From positions 1-61,555 of the IMG/VR virus record IMGVR_UViG_3300032246_000804: a stretch of DNA of 61,555 nt; one strand, given 5' to 3'. The notes beneath the pieces were generated by a model. It saw nothing but the letters and a program-made list of their open reading frames with translations, was not told where the DNA came from and searched no databases. This DNA is from a virus. Positions 47,835-56,765 of this stretch are shown piece by piece (the stretch's first letter is position 1; every line of letters begins with the position of its first letter). The position numbers and the translations under genes were made by a program.

Positions 47835-49170
47835 AAAAGTTCTTCCGTTTCTAAAAGAAGAATACTTTTCAGATAGAACAGAGAAAGCAATTTTTAATGA
47901 AATTACATCATTCACTAATACTTACAATACAACACCTTCACTTGAAGCAATTGTATTGGCCGTCAAAGAAAGGCGTGATATTACGGATGTTGAAGTTGAG
48001 AAATCAGAAACTTATCTTAAAGAGGTTGAACAATCTAAGTCAGAAATATCCCAGATTCAATGGCTTGTTGACAAGACCGAAAAATTCTGCCAAGAGAAAG
48101 CAATATACAATGCAGTATTGGGGTCTATTTCTATACTCGATGGGAAAGATAAGACCAACGATAAAGGTCAAATTCCCAAGATACTATCGGACGCCTTGGG
48201 AGTAAGTTTTGATACATCTGTTGGACACGATTATTTGGAGAATGCCGATGAGCGATATGAATTCTATCACAGAAAAGAAGAACGAATCCCATTTGACCTT
48301 GACTACTTCAACAAAATCACCAAGGGCGGCCTTCCTGCCAAAACACTTAATATCGCCTTGGCTGGTACTGGTGTTGGTAAGTCCCTTTTTATGTGTCATG
48401 TTGCTGCTGGTGCTATGTCTCAGGGTCGTAATGTATTGTATATTACAATGGAAATGGCTGAAGAAAAAATAGCAGAACGTATTGATGCAAATTTGTTGAA
48501 TGTTTCGTTAGATGATTTGACAGATTTGTCCAAAGAAATGTATGATAAGAAAGTTGCTAAAGTTAAATCTAAAACAACCGGTAAACTTATCATCAAAGAG
48601 TATCCAACTGCATCAGCCTCTGCAACACATTTTAGAACACTATTGAATGAACTCTATCTTAAAAAGTCTTTTAGGCCTGACATTATTTTTATTGATTATC
48701 TTAATATTTGTTGTTCCGCTAGAATCAAACCAGGAGCAAATATTAATTCCTATACCTATGTCAAGTCAATCGCTGAAGAACTGCGAGGTCTTGCAGTTGA
48801 ATTCGGAGTACCAGTTGTATCTGCGACACAAACAACAAGAAGTGGATTTACTTCTTCCGACCCAGGACTCGAAGATACAAGTGAATCTTTTGGTTTGCCA
48901 GCGACAGCTGATTTGATGTTTGCTTTGATTACATCCGAAGAATTGGAAGAACTAGGCCAAATTATGGTCAAGCAATTGAAGAACAGATATAACGATCCTA
49001 CATATTACAAACGATTCACTGTCGGTGTTGATAGGAGTAAGATGAGATTATATGATGTTGAACAATCTGGACAAGATGGACTGGCAGATTCTGGCCACGA
49101 TAAACCATTGAATACTTTTGGTGACAGAGAACAGAAATCTAAAAAATCATTTGATGGTTTTAAAATATGA
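47779..49170 (+). CDS. gp41: Replicative helicase gp41 (DnaB-like)
   Basis: A 463-residue DnaB-family helicase (T4 gp41 475). Walker A is GTGVGKSLF near residue 196, preceded by FNKITKGGLPAKTLNIALAG; DIIFIDYLNI near 296 is Walker B; VVSATQTTRSG near 340 and KNRYNDP near 410 are the later DnaB motifs. The N-terminal helical domain is short. ATG 47779 is preferred to the adjacent TTG. The stop overlaps the next gene. Confidence 0.95.
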   Translation: MKLEQTILKHLIYSDEFLRKVLPFLKEEYFSDRTEKAIFNEITSFTNTYNTTPSLEAIVLAVKERRDITDVEVEKSETYLKEVEQSKSEISQIQWLVDKTEKFCQEKAIYNAVLGSISILDGKDKTNDKGQIPKILSDALGVSFDTSVGHDYLENADERYEFYHRKEERIPFDLDYFNKITKGGLPAKTLNIALAGTGVGKSLFMCHVAAGAMSQGRNVLYITMEMAEEKIAERIDANLLNVSLDDLTDLSKEMYDKKVAKVKSKTTGKLIIKEYPTASASATHFRTLLNELYLKKSFRPDIIFIDYLNICCSARIKPGANINSYTYVKSIAEELRGLAVEFGVPVVSATQTTRSGFTSSDPGLEDTSESFGLPATADLMFALITSEELEELGQIMVKQLKNRYNDPTYYKRFTVGVDRSKMRLYDVEQSGQDGLADSGHDKPLNTFGDREQKSKKSFDGFKI

Positions 49171-50273
49171 TGTTGACTAAAGAAGATGCACTTCATTGTG
49201 CCAAAGTTTTTGAAGATTACTTTGGTAACTTTGAACGCATCGATGATTACATGCGTGACCAGAAGTTGGCTTCGTTGTCTGAAATGACAACAAATCCATT
49301 ATTTCCTGTTGAAGAAGATTTGTTCTCTGACTTTTCTATGCATCCACAAGACATGGAAATTGATGTTATTGAATGTAACACCAATACGTGGGAAACTCTA
49401 CTGAACATAACATCTTCACACATCAATATTTCACCTGTTGGTCGCCAAATTCGTTTAGGTGTCAAAGAAAAAAAGACAAATAAGTTTCTAGGTTTTATTC
49501 GTATTGGTTCTCCTGTTATCAACTGTAAACCACGTAATGAAATGCTTGGTCAAGTCTTTACACAGAAACCAGAAACGGCCAAAGCATTTAACAAAACAAC
49601 AATGATGGGTTTTGTTATTGTGCCAGCGCAACCTTTTGGTTTCAATTACTTGGGTGGAAAGTTACTTGCAGGTATCTGTTGTTCACACCAAGTCAGGAAA
49701 ATGATTAACAAGAAATATGATATGAACTTGTGCATGTTTGAAACCACAAGTCTCTACGGTTCATCCAAGTCATCCTCTCAGTATGATGGAATGAAGCCAT
49801 ACATAAGACACAAAGGTGAAACTGAAAGTGATTTTCTTCCAATGATGCACGGCAAACCTTATGAAGATTTACGTAATTTTGTTGAGTCTAGGGTTGGTAA
49901 AATTGTCGAAGATGATATATCAAGCAAGAAGTTAAAAACAAGTATGAGAATTATAGCTTTAACAAAAGCAGGATTAAAAGGCACAGAAGAAATTAAAAGA
50001 TTTAATGAAGTAATTGAGAATGCAAAAAATTTAACTGAACAAAAGAGATACTACATATCTAACTACGGTTTCAAAAACTTTATTGATGTTGTAAATGGAA
50101 AAACTGATGTATTGATTAAAGATGAGAACTATGATAAGTTTGAACTTAAAAACATTATTTCATGGTGGAAAAACAAAGCAACAAATCGTTATGAAACACT
50201 CTGCAAAGAAAATAGATTACGAACAGAACTTGAAGTATGGACTTCAGGAAAAGATATTGATATTATGAGGTGA
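49167..50273 (+). CDS. DUF4338/DruA-like protein (second paralogue)
   Basis: A 368-residue protein overlapping gp41 by four bases. Residues ~100-215 mirror the 28902 protein: KEKKTNKFLGFIRIGSP, NEMLGQ, FNKTTMMGFVIVPAQPFGFN, YLGGKLLAGICCS and METTSLYGSSKS-like SQYDGM. The RD of the first copy (TPRDTAIGW) is replaced by KPRNEMLGQ, so a likely important residue differs. The C-terminal ~100 residues are charged and helical (NLTEQKRYYISNYGFKNFID). Confidence 0.55.
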   Translation: MMLTKEDALHCAKVFEDYFGNFERIDDYMRDQKLASLSEMTTNPLFPVEEDLFSDFSMHPQDMEIDVIECNTNTWETLLNITSSHINISPVGRQIRLGVKEKKTNKFLGFIRIGSPVINCKPRNEMLGQVFTQKPETAKAFNKTTMMGFVIVPAQPFGFNYLGGKLLAGICCSHQVRKMINKKYDMNLCMFETTSLYGSSKSSSQYDGMKPYIRHKGETESDFLPMMHGKPYEDLRNFVESRVGKIVEDDISSKKLKTSMRIIALTKAGLKGTEEIKRFNEVIENAKNLTEQKRYYISNYGFKNFIDVVNGKTDVLIKDENYDKFELKNIISWWKNKATNRYETLCKENRLRTELEVWTSGKDIDIMR

Positions 50274-50276
50274 TGT

Positions 50277-50984
50277 ATGACAGCAACAGTGATTATACCA
50301 ACAACAGGCGCACCTGAACTCCGCAAAGCTCTTGAAAGTGTTTTAACTCAAAAATACAACACACAATGTTATGTTGTCTGTGATGGTGAACAATATGAGG
50401 GCAAAGTTAAAGTTATTACTGATGAATTTCGTGGTAATCAAAATTTAAAAATAACAACATTACCAATCAATGTTGGTGCCAATGGTTTTTACGGTCACCG
50501 AATCTATGCAGCTTTCACACACTTAATCAACACAGACTATGTACTTTATCTCGACCAGGATTGTTGGTTTGAACCTAATCATGTACTGTCTTGTATAGAA
50601 AAGATTGAAAAAGATAAACTTGACTGGTCTTATTCTTTAAGACTAATCACAGACAAAAATGGTAACTACATATGTGAAGATAATTGTGAATCTTTAGGTA
50701 AATGGCAAACTTATCATGGAATCAATCATATAGATACTAATAACTATTGCATTCCTACTAAAACTGCGATAAGATTATCTTCTGTTTGGCATGGCGGATG
50801 GGGACAAGATAGAGTATGGTTTCAAACATTGGCAACATACTTTAAAAACTTTGATTGCACTGGTGAATATACAGTCAATTATCGCGTAGATGGTAATGCT
50901 GGTTCCGTAAATGCCGATTTCTTTAAGAATGGTAATAAGATAATGTATGAGAAATACAAAGGTGTTTTTCCTTGGAAAAAATGA
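50277..50984 (+). CDS. Glycosyltransferase family 2-like protein
   Basis: A 235-residue GT-A enzyme. TVIIPTTGAPELRKALESVL at the start, PINVGANGFYGHRIYAAF near residue 62, and YVLYLDQDCWFEP near 88 (DxD) define the fold; SVWHGGWGQDRVWFQTL near 168 fits the acceptor/catalytic region. First enzyme of the sugar island; it starts three bases after the DruA-like gene. Confidence 0.8.
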   Translation: MTATVIIPTTGAPELRKALESVLTQKYNTQCYVVCDGEQYEGKVKVITDEFRGNQNLKITTLPINVGANGFYGHRIYAAFTHLINTDYVLYLDQDCWFEPNHVLSCIEKIEKDKLDWSYSLRLITDKNGNYICEDNCESLGKWQTYHGINHIDTNNYCIPTKTAIRLSSVWHGGWGQDRVWFQTLATYFKNFDCTGEYTVNYRVDGNAGSVNADFFKNGNKIMYEKYKGVFPWKK

Positions 50985-50994
50985 TAGGAGTATT

Positions 50995-51843
50995 ATGAAA
51001 AATTTGATTATAGGTGGATGCACAAACTATGGAATTGACCAACTAAAACCTTGGGTGCTTTCAGTTAATGAAACAATGCCTGATGCAGATAAAGTAATGT
51101 GTGTTGGTAATGCATCCGATGAAACTAGGAAATGGCTTGTTGATAATAATTTTAAATTGATTAACATACCACAAATGAATGTTCCTGTTCATGTATTAAG
51201 ATTCTTATCGATTTATGAATATCTAAGAGAACATTGGCAAGAGTATGTATATGTTGTTACAACTGATGTGAAAGATGTTTATTTCCAAAAAAATCCATTT
51301 GCAATGTTGGAAAGAAAGATACATTATAAATTAATTGCTGGATCGGAAGGTATGTTATACAAAGACGAACCTTGGGGTAATGATAACCTAATGCAAGCTT
51401 ATGGACCTTATGTACATGATTTGAATAAAAACAACAAAATCTATAATGTTGGAACGATAGGTGGTTCTTCAGAATATGTTAAGGACTTAGTATTCAATAT
51501 ATTTACAAATGCAATACACAGACCTATTGCTATTTGTGACCAAGCAGTATATAATGTTCTGATACAAACTCAACCATATAAAGATTGTACATTTTTTGCT
51601 GACCAAAGTGATGCATGGGCATGCCAAGCTGGAACAACAGTTGATCCATCAAAAATTGCCAGTTTTAGACCTTTTCTTACCGAGAAAGAACCAATATTTG
51701 AAAATGGTTTAGTTAAGACATGTGATGGTGTTACTTTTAGTATTGTACACCAATATGATAGAGTTCCTCAATGGAAGAAGTTTGTACAAGGAAAGTATGG
51801 ACAAAATGATGAAACAGAATTTTTTACTTATAGGACAACATAA
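50995..51843 (+). CDS. Putative glycosyltransferase of unknown specificity
   Basis: A 282-residue protein. NLIIGGCTNYGIDQLKPWVLS at the start, DADKVMCVGNAS and YVVTTDVKDVYFQKNPF near residue 95 resemble nucleotide-sugar transferases (DxxD metal site). VGTIGGSSEYVKDLV and ICDQAVYNVLI near 170 are common in such enzymes. ATG 50995 has TAGGAG upstream; the frame also opens earlier. It ends one base over the methyltransferase start. Confidence 0.6.
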   Translation: MKNLIIGGCTNYGIDQLKPWVLSVNETMPDADKVMCVGNASDETRKWLVDNNFKLINIPQMNVPVHVLRFLSIYEYLREHWQEYVYVVTTDVKDVYFQKNPFAMLERKIHYKLIAGSEGMLYKDEPWGNDNLMQAYGPYVHDLNKNNKIYNVGTIGGSSEYVKDLVFNIFTNAIHRPIAICDQAVYNVLIQTQPYKDCTFFADQSDAWACQAGTTVDPSKIASFRPFLTEKEPIFENGLVKTCDGVTFSIVHQYDRVPQWKKFVQGKYGQNDETEFFTYRTT

Positions 51844-52412
51844 TGAGCGATACAATTACTTTTAATACTGAAACACAAGCTTTTGGAATGCAACAACCAG
51901 TATTCAAATGTTCTGGTTTTGGATTAGGAAATCTAATCAAAGATATGGTAGATGCAAAAGGTCTTGAGATTGGTTGCGATATTGGCGATACTTCTAATTT
52001 TTTACTAGATGTTAATCCAACATTACATTTAACCTCTATTGATCCATATGTTAACTATGTTGATTGGAATGGTAATCCATTAAATGAACGTGAAGAAATT
52101 TTCAATAGGGCAATGAATAGATTGGCAGGTTACAGTAATCGTTTCGACCTTGTTCGTCAATATTCTGATGAATCTGTTACTCTATTTGATGATGAACAAT
52201 TTGATTTCATCTTTATTGATGGCCTACATACTTACGACCAGTTAAGCAAAGATTGTGATAACTATTATTCCAAATTAAAAACTGGCGGTATCTTTGCAGG
52301 ACATGATTATACTGCAATCGAAGGTGTGAATCGTGCCTGTAAAGAGTTTGCTGAAAAAATGGGCAAACAAATTTTAACAACAGAATGTGATGTATGGTAT
52401 TGGTATAAATGA
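51843..52412 (+). CDS. SAM-dependent class I methyltransferase
   Basis: A 189-residue enzyme. Motif I is GLEIGCDIGDTSNFL near residue 40, the acidic loop is TSIDPYVNY near 65, and FDFIFIDGLHTYDQLSKDCD near 120 followed by LKTGGIFAGHDY is typical of the Methyltransf_24 type associated with glycan and small-molecule modification. It lies inside the sugar-transfer genes and overlaps both neighbours. Confidence 0.85.
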   Translation: MSDTITFNTETQAFGMQQPVFKCSGFGLGNLIKDMVDAKGLEIGCDIGDTSNFLLDVNPTLHLTSIDPYVNYVDWNGNPLNEREEIFNRAMNRLAGYSNRFDLVRQYSDESVTLFDDEQFDFIFIDGLHTYDQLSKDCDNYYSKLKTGGIFAGHDYTAIEGVNRACKEFAEKMGKQILTTECDVWYWYK

Positions 52413-53098
52413 AAAATTGTATAGTATTGTCTGGTCAATATAGGACCTTTGCGAAAACGAAAACTAACATCAAAAATTTTATTGATGTTAACGAAATGGA
52501 TGTATTCTGCCACCTATGGTCAACCGACCCGGCAGAGTATGTTGACATTGTTGATACTTTAAAACCAAAATCAATCATCGTAGAGGACTGGACAAAATAT
52601 GAAGATGAATTTCTTCTTATAGAAGAAAGAGCAAAAGTTGCTAATCCAAAACCAATGACAATCGATAGCATTTCCAAAAATGCATCAATGAACTATAGCC
52701 GTAAGATTGCTTTTGAATCTGTTATTGGTGAATATGATACTTTAACTTATTGTCGGTATGATATTGGTTTTAGTTACATTTTTAAATTTGATAAAGTTGA
52801 TAGAGTGTTAACACCTGAAGCCGAATCGTACAATTTGATTTCTGACATCTTTGCAATAATGCCTTTTGGAGATGCTAAAGGTTATTTCTTATATGATAAT
52901 TATGAAAAGATACATTCAACACAGTTTGATTCAGATTTTGAGAATTGGTTAAAAATGGTTAAAGAATATCCAGAAAAAGATATTATAACACATAAAGAAC
53001 AAAGATATTGTCCACACATGACACTATTGAGAAACTTACACAATAATGGTGTTAAGTATAATACAATGGCAAACTTACCAGTGTTTTTACAAAGATGA
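52409..53098 (+). CDS. Putative glycosyltransferase (SGQ-R family, copy 1)
   Basis: A 229-residue protein. CIVLSGQYRTFAKTKTNIKN, MDVFCHLWSTDP and YDTLTYCRYDIGFS follow the pattern of a phage and bacterial family annotated as glycosyltransferase-like. The next gene has the same plan: SGQxR, then H-x-W, then Y-D-x-x-x-x-R-x-D, indicating an old tandem duplication. Metal-binding acidic residues fit the R-Y-D site. Donor and acceptor unknown. Confidence 0.6.
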   Translation: MKNCIVLSGQYRTFAKTKTNIKNFIDVNEMDVFCHLWSTDPAEYVDIVDTLKPKSIIVEDWTKYEDEFLLIEERAKVANPKPMTIDSISKNASMNYSRKIAFESVIGEYDTLTYCRYDIGFSYIFKFDKVDRVLTPEAESYNLISDIFAIMPFGDAKGYFLYDNYEKIHSTQFDSDFENWLKMVKEYPEKDIITHKEQRYCPHMTLLRNLHNNGVKYNTMANLPVFLQR

Positions 53099-53784
53099 AA
53101 ATAGCATTATGTTTTTCTGGCCAAGCACGTTCAGTGAAATCTGGTTATGAGTATTATAAAAAGAATCTACTAAACAGATGTGATGTTGATGTTTATTTCC
53201 ATACTTGGGACTGTGATGACGTAAAAGATTTGCGGAATTTGTATCAACCTGTACACTATCTTTATGAAAAATCATTTGATAATGGTGCAGATGCAAAATA
53301 TACAAAAACACCTAATGCTCAAAAATATCCTCCAAGATTCACATACAATATGTTTTATTCTATGTCGAAAGTTAATCAGTTATTGAAAAACACTGATAGA
53401 CATTATGATTGGGTAATTCGTAGTAGAACAGACTATGCATTGAATGTGCAAATACCTTTTGAAGAATTAGACAATACTAAATTATACATTCCAAATTGCA
53501 GAATGGTTCCTGAAAGAGATTTTGGAAATGACCAGTTTGCATTTGGTTCACTCAACACAATGTTGAAATATATGTCAACCTTTGATAATATAGATAAGTA
53601 TTATGATGCAGGTGCTCAATTTATTGGTGAAGATTTGATGCAAGCTAACTTACATGAATATGACTTGCGTGGAGAAAATCTTGTCTATGTTAATATGAAT
53701 AATCCTTTTCCACCAGGACTACACAATGGAACTTGGCATTCTCTAATTCGTGATGATTATGACAAGTGGACCAAAACTAATTAA
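53095..53784 (+). CDS. Putative glycosyltransferase (SGQ-R family, copy 2)
   Basis: A 229-residue protein, the same length as its upstream neighbour. IALCFSGQARSVKSGYEYYK, VDVYFHTWDCDDV and YDWVIRSRTDYALN give the shared family layout. The middle (TYNMFYSMSKVNQLL) and GNDQFAFGSLNTMLKYMS fit capsular-type transferases. It overlaps the previous gene by four bases and the next by about 26. Confidence 0.6.
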   Translation: MKIALCFSGQARSVKSGYEYYKKNLLNRCDVDVYFHTWDCDDVKDLRNLYQPVHYLYEKSFDNGADAKYTKTPNAQKYPPRFTYNMFYSMSKVNQLLKNTDRHYDWVIRSRTDYALNVQIPFEELDNTKLYIPNCRMVPERDFGNDQFAFGSLNTMLKYMSTFDNIDKYYDAGAQFIGEDLMQANLHEYDLRGENLVYVNMNNPFPPGLHNGTWHSLIRDDYDKWTKTN

Positions 53785-54511
53785 AGAACTTTCAGGACAT
53801 TCAGGCAGTAAAATATATCTCATGGAAGATGATACTGGCCTATTTGTTCGTAAAGTTGGAAACACAAACAGAAATTTTGAAAGATTGAAAACTCTTGATG
53901 AGTTTCTGCGTGTTCCTAAGATTTACAATTATCATTCAGATATACTCGACATGGAGTATATACATGGATTAGACATAAAAACATATTTGTTATCCAACAA
54001 CACAAAATCATTAGAGAAGTTTTTACTCAAGACAATAAACACACTGAAAGCTTTCAGTTATGGTTCTTTTGATTTTACTGAAGTGTACAATAAAAAACTT
54101 TCTTGGATAGATTCTGCAACAGATTTACCTTTCACGAAAGAAGAATTGATTGACAGACTTCCTAAGATTCTTCCTAAAACTTTATATCACGGCGATTTAA
54201 CATTAGAGAACATCATATATTCAGAAGATGGTTTTTATACAATAGACCCTGTAACAATTGAATATGAATCTTATGTGTTCGATATTGCCAAATTGAGACA
54301 GGATTTAGAGTGCCGTTGGTTTCTGAGGAAAGAAAAGATTAGACTAGGTGCAAAGTTAAAAGATTTACAAAACAAAATCCTTGAACTTTATCCTGAATCC
54401 AATGATGACAACCTACTGATATTGATGTTGTTGAGGGTGTACCTACATACAGAAAAGAATGATTTAAATTATGAATTCATTATGAAAGAGATTAATAGAT
54501 TATGGAAATAA
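53759..54511 (+). CDS. APH/choline-kinase-like small-molecule kinase
   Basis: About 250 residues; in-frame GTG 53750 and ATG 53753 are alternative starts. The Brenner-type loop HGDLTLENIIYSED near residue 145 and FYTIDPVTIEYESYVFDIAKL near 160 supply catalytic Asp, Asn and the D-P metal site. Such kinases phosphorylate choline, ethanolamine, sugars or aminoglycosides. Being next to a nucleotidyltransferase suggests production of an activated phospho-substituent. Confidence 0.75.
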   Translation: MTSGPKLIKELSGHSGSKIYLMEDDTGLFVRKVGNTNRNFERLKTLDEFLRVPKIYNYHSDILDMEYIHGLDIKTYLLSNNTKSLEKFLLKTINTLKAFSYGSFDFTEVYNKKLSWIDSATDLPFTKEELIDRLPKILPKTLYHGDLTLENIIYSEDGFYTIDPVTIEYESYVFDIAKLRQDLECRWFLRKEKIRLGAKLKDLQNKILELYPESNDDNLLILMLLRVYLHTEKNDLNYEFIMKEINRLWK

Positions 54512-55527
54512 TTGTACCTGCTGCTGGTCTTTCTAGTAGATTTCCTGGAATGAAACCAAAATATCTTCTATATGATTATAATCATAGGTTGATGTTACAA
54601 TCGGCATTAGAACCTTATTCAGAATACAATATCACAATTGGTATTTTAAAGGATCATGATATTGCACACCATGCTTCAGACTTCATTAAACATGAATTTG
54701 GTGACCGCATAAAAATTGTAGTCTTAGATGAAGTTACTAATGGACCTGCTGATACTGTTTATCAAATTTTGAAACGTGCAAACATTCCAGACACCGAAGA
54801 ATTCTTAATTAAAGACTGTGATAGTTTCTTTGAACATGAGATAACCAAAGGTAATTATGTTTGCGTTTCTGATATTTCAGAACATGAAGTTTTGAATAAA
54901 CTTGGTTCTAAGAGTTTTATCACTTCTAATGAACAAGGCATTATTACCAATATTATTGAAAAGAAAGTTGTTTCTAATAAGTTTTGTGTTGGTGGTTATA
55001 AGTTTGATTCTGTCGGCCACTACAAAACAACATTTGAATCCATTTCATCAGAAAAAGAAATATTTGTTTCCGATGTCATCTCCATGATGTTGCAAAGCAA
55101 TATAGTATTTACTGAAAAACTAGTAACTGATTATGTTGATGTTGGGACTGCACAAGAATGGTTCAAGTATAATGATAAACCAGTAATCTTCTGTGATATT
55201 GATGGAACTATCGTCAAAGCACAATCTAGAGTTGGTGTTAACACATATGCTGATGAACCTATTCCATTGGAAAAGAATGTCAAAAGATTATTACAACTCC
55301 AAGAAGATGGTGCTCAATTTGTTTTTACGACAGCAAGAAAGTATGAATATGTGAGACAAACAAGACATATGTTACATAAGTTGGGATTTTTAGAATACAT
55401 TCTAATCATGGAACTACAGAACTCTAAACGTATATTGATAAATGACTTTAATAGATCAAATCCTTTTCCAAGGGCTGAAGCAATCAATCTCGAACGGAAT
55501 AGTGACACACTAGATTTTTACATATGA
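54502..55527 (+). CDS. Nucleotidyltransferase fused to HAD phosphatase
   Basis: A 341-residue two-domain enzyme. Residues 1-~225 form a sugar/phospho-alcohol nucleotidyltransferase: IIVPAAGLSSRFPGMKPKYLL, EFLIKDCDSFF near 94 and VDVGTAQEW near 213. Residues ~226-341 are a HAD domain: IFCDIDGTIVKAQ near 229, FVFTTARKYEYV near 270 and RILINDF near 309. It likely activates the product of the upstream kinase. Overlaps both neighbours. Confidence 0.8.
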   Translation: MEIIVPAAGLSSRFPGMKPKYLLYDYNHRLMLQSALEPYSEYNITIGILKDHDIAHHASDFIKHEFGDRIKIVVLDEVTNGPADTVYQILKRANIPDTEEFLIKDCDSFFEHEITKGNYVCVSDISEHEVLNKLGSKSFITSNEQGIITNIIEKKVVSNKFCVGGYKFDSVGHYKTTFESISSEKEIFVSDVISMMLQSNIVFTEKLVTDYVDVGTAQEWFKYNDKPVIFCDIDGTIVKAQSRVGVNTYADEPIPLEKNVKRLLQLQEDGAQFVFTTARKYEYVRQTRHMLHKLGFLEYILIMELQNSKRILINDFNRSNPFPRAEAINLERNSDTLDFYI

Positions 55528-56216
55528 ATATTATACCAGATAAGAACCTATTCTTAGTCACATCTGCAATTAAACCTTTAGATAGTGTATTCTTTACGGA
55601 TGAACAAAGATTTCAACAAACAATTGATACATTGATTTCAATTAGAAAAAAGATACCAGAATCTATAATCGTTTTAGCTGAAGCTTCATTTAATCCACTA
55701 TCGGATGATGAGAAAATTAAATTACAACAATTCTGCAACGGATACATAGATTTATCTACACAACCGGATGTTAAAGGATTTTCTGGTTTAAAATTAAAAT
55801 CACAAGCTGAAACTGCTTTACTCTTTCACAGCCTTCTGACACTGAAACAACAACCATTCATGCGAGAAGTTAAAAGAATTTTCAAATTTTCAGGCAGAAC
55901 AATTTTAGATGATAGTTTTAATTTAAGTGACTATGATAGTTTGTTTGGTAAATATGTGTTCAAAAAACGCATTCCAACTTGGATGCCTAAAGTAATTTAT
56001 AGTGCCAGTGACCTACTAATCACTAGAATGTATTCGTTCTGTCCTTCTCTAATTGATAATTATCTAGAAGTTTTAAGTAAAAATTTTGATATGTTGAACC
56101 ATATGGACACAGAACATGCTCATTTTGTCAATATTCCAAAAAAATACTTAGTGGAGTTTGATAGAATACATTGTACAGGATGGTTATCAGGCAACGGCCA
56201 AACCGAAAGTTATTGA
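55524..56216 (+). CDS. Glycosyltransferase-like protein, end of sugar island
   Basis: A 230-residue protein. FLVTSAIKPLDSVFFTDEQR, RFQQTIDTLISIRKKIPES and IIVLAEASFNPLS at the start recall glycosyltransferase-like proteins of T4-like phages. The motif order SGxxxL and FKFSGRTILDDSFN follows near residues 95-135. No DxD site is clear. It overlaps the fusion gene by four bases and is the last of the run of overlapping genes. Confidence 0.5.
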   Translation: MNIIPDKNLFLVTSAIKPLDSVFFTDEQRFQQTIDTLISIRKKIPESIIVLAEASFNPLSDDEKIKLQQFCNGYIDLSTQPDVKGFSGLKLKSQAETALLFHSLLTLKQQPFMREVKRIFKFSGRTILDDSFNLSDYDSLFGKYVFKKRIPTWMPKVIYSASDLLITRMYSFCPSLIDNYLEVLSKNFDMLNHMDTEHAHFVNIPKKYLVEFDRIHCTGWLSGNGQTESY

Positions 56217-56268
56217 CTATGTATTCTCCTCAATCTTTGTAAATTCAAAACTGTGAACTAAAAAGTTG

Positions 56269-56276
56269 TATAAATA
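56269..56276 (+). promoter_or_regulatory. Late promoter -10 motif TATAAATA
   Basis: A perfect late consensus in the 102-base gap before the His-rich gene cluster, 43 bases upstream of its first start. It indicates that the cluster is expressed late. Confidence 0.75.
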
Positions 56277-56318
56277 ACGTATGGTAACCAAAGTGTGTTA
56301 CAATTCTAAGGGTATTCA

Positions 56319-56765
56319 ATGAAAAGTTTTATCTCATTTTTAAAAGAAGAAGCGGAATCAGAAGGTTCGGCTTTAAAGCATATCCATCATGCAGAAGACC
56401 GTCCATTAATGCACGGCGCCGAAGGATTCGAACACGCACATGGCGCACTCATGCAAGCTCACGAACACATGAAAGCTAAGGCGCAAAATAGTAATTTGAC
56501 TATGAAATATGATGGTTCACCTGCAATTGTCTTTGGTCATCATCCAAAAACAGGTAAATTCTTTGTTGCTAGTAAGTCTGCATTCAACAAGACACCAAAA
56601 ATCAATCACACAGAAAAAGATATTGACAGAAACCATGGCCATGCGCCTGGACTTGCAGCAAAACTTAAAGCTGCTTTGAAACATTTACCTAAAGTAACAC
56701 CTAAGACTGGTGTATACCAAGGCGATATGATGCATTCTTCAGAGGATTTACACCACCATGACTAA
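56319..56765 (+). CDS. Nucleotidyltransferase/ligase-like protein, N-terminal frame
   Basis: A 148-residue frame. NLTMKYDGSPAIVFGHHPKTG near residue 59 contains KYDG, the KxDG lysine motif of ATP-dependent DNA/RNA ligases and capping enzymes, followed by GKFFVASKSAFNK and a GVYQGDMMHS strand. The next frame (56758) appears to continue the same protein. The N-terminus MKSFISFLKEEAESEG resembles T4 capsid-targeting sequences. Probably a late, packaged protein. Confidence 0.65.
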   Translation: MKSFISFLKEEAESEGSALKHIHHAEDRPLMHGAEGFEHAHGALMQAHEHMKAKAQNSNLTMKYDGSPAIVFGHHPKTGKFFVASKSAFNKTPKINHTEKDIDRNHGHAPGLAAKLKAALKHLPKVTPKTGVYQGDMMHSSEDLHHHD

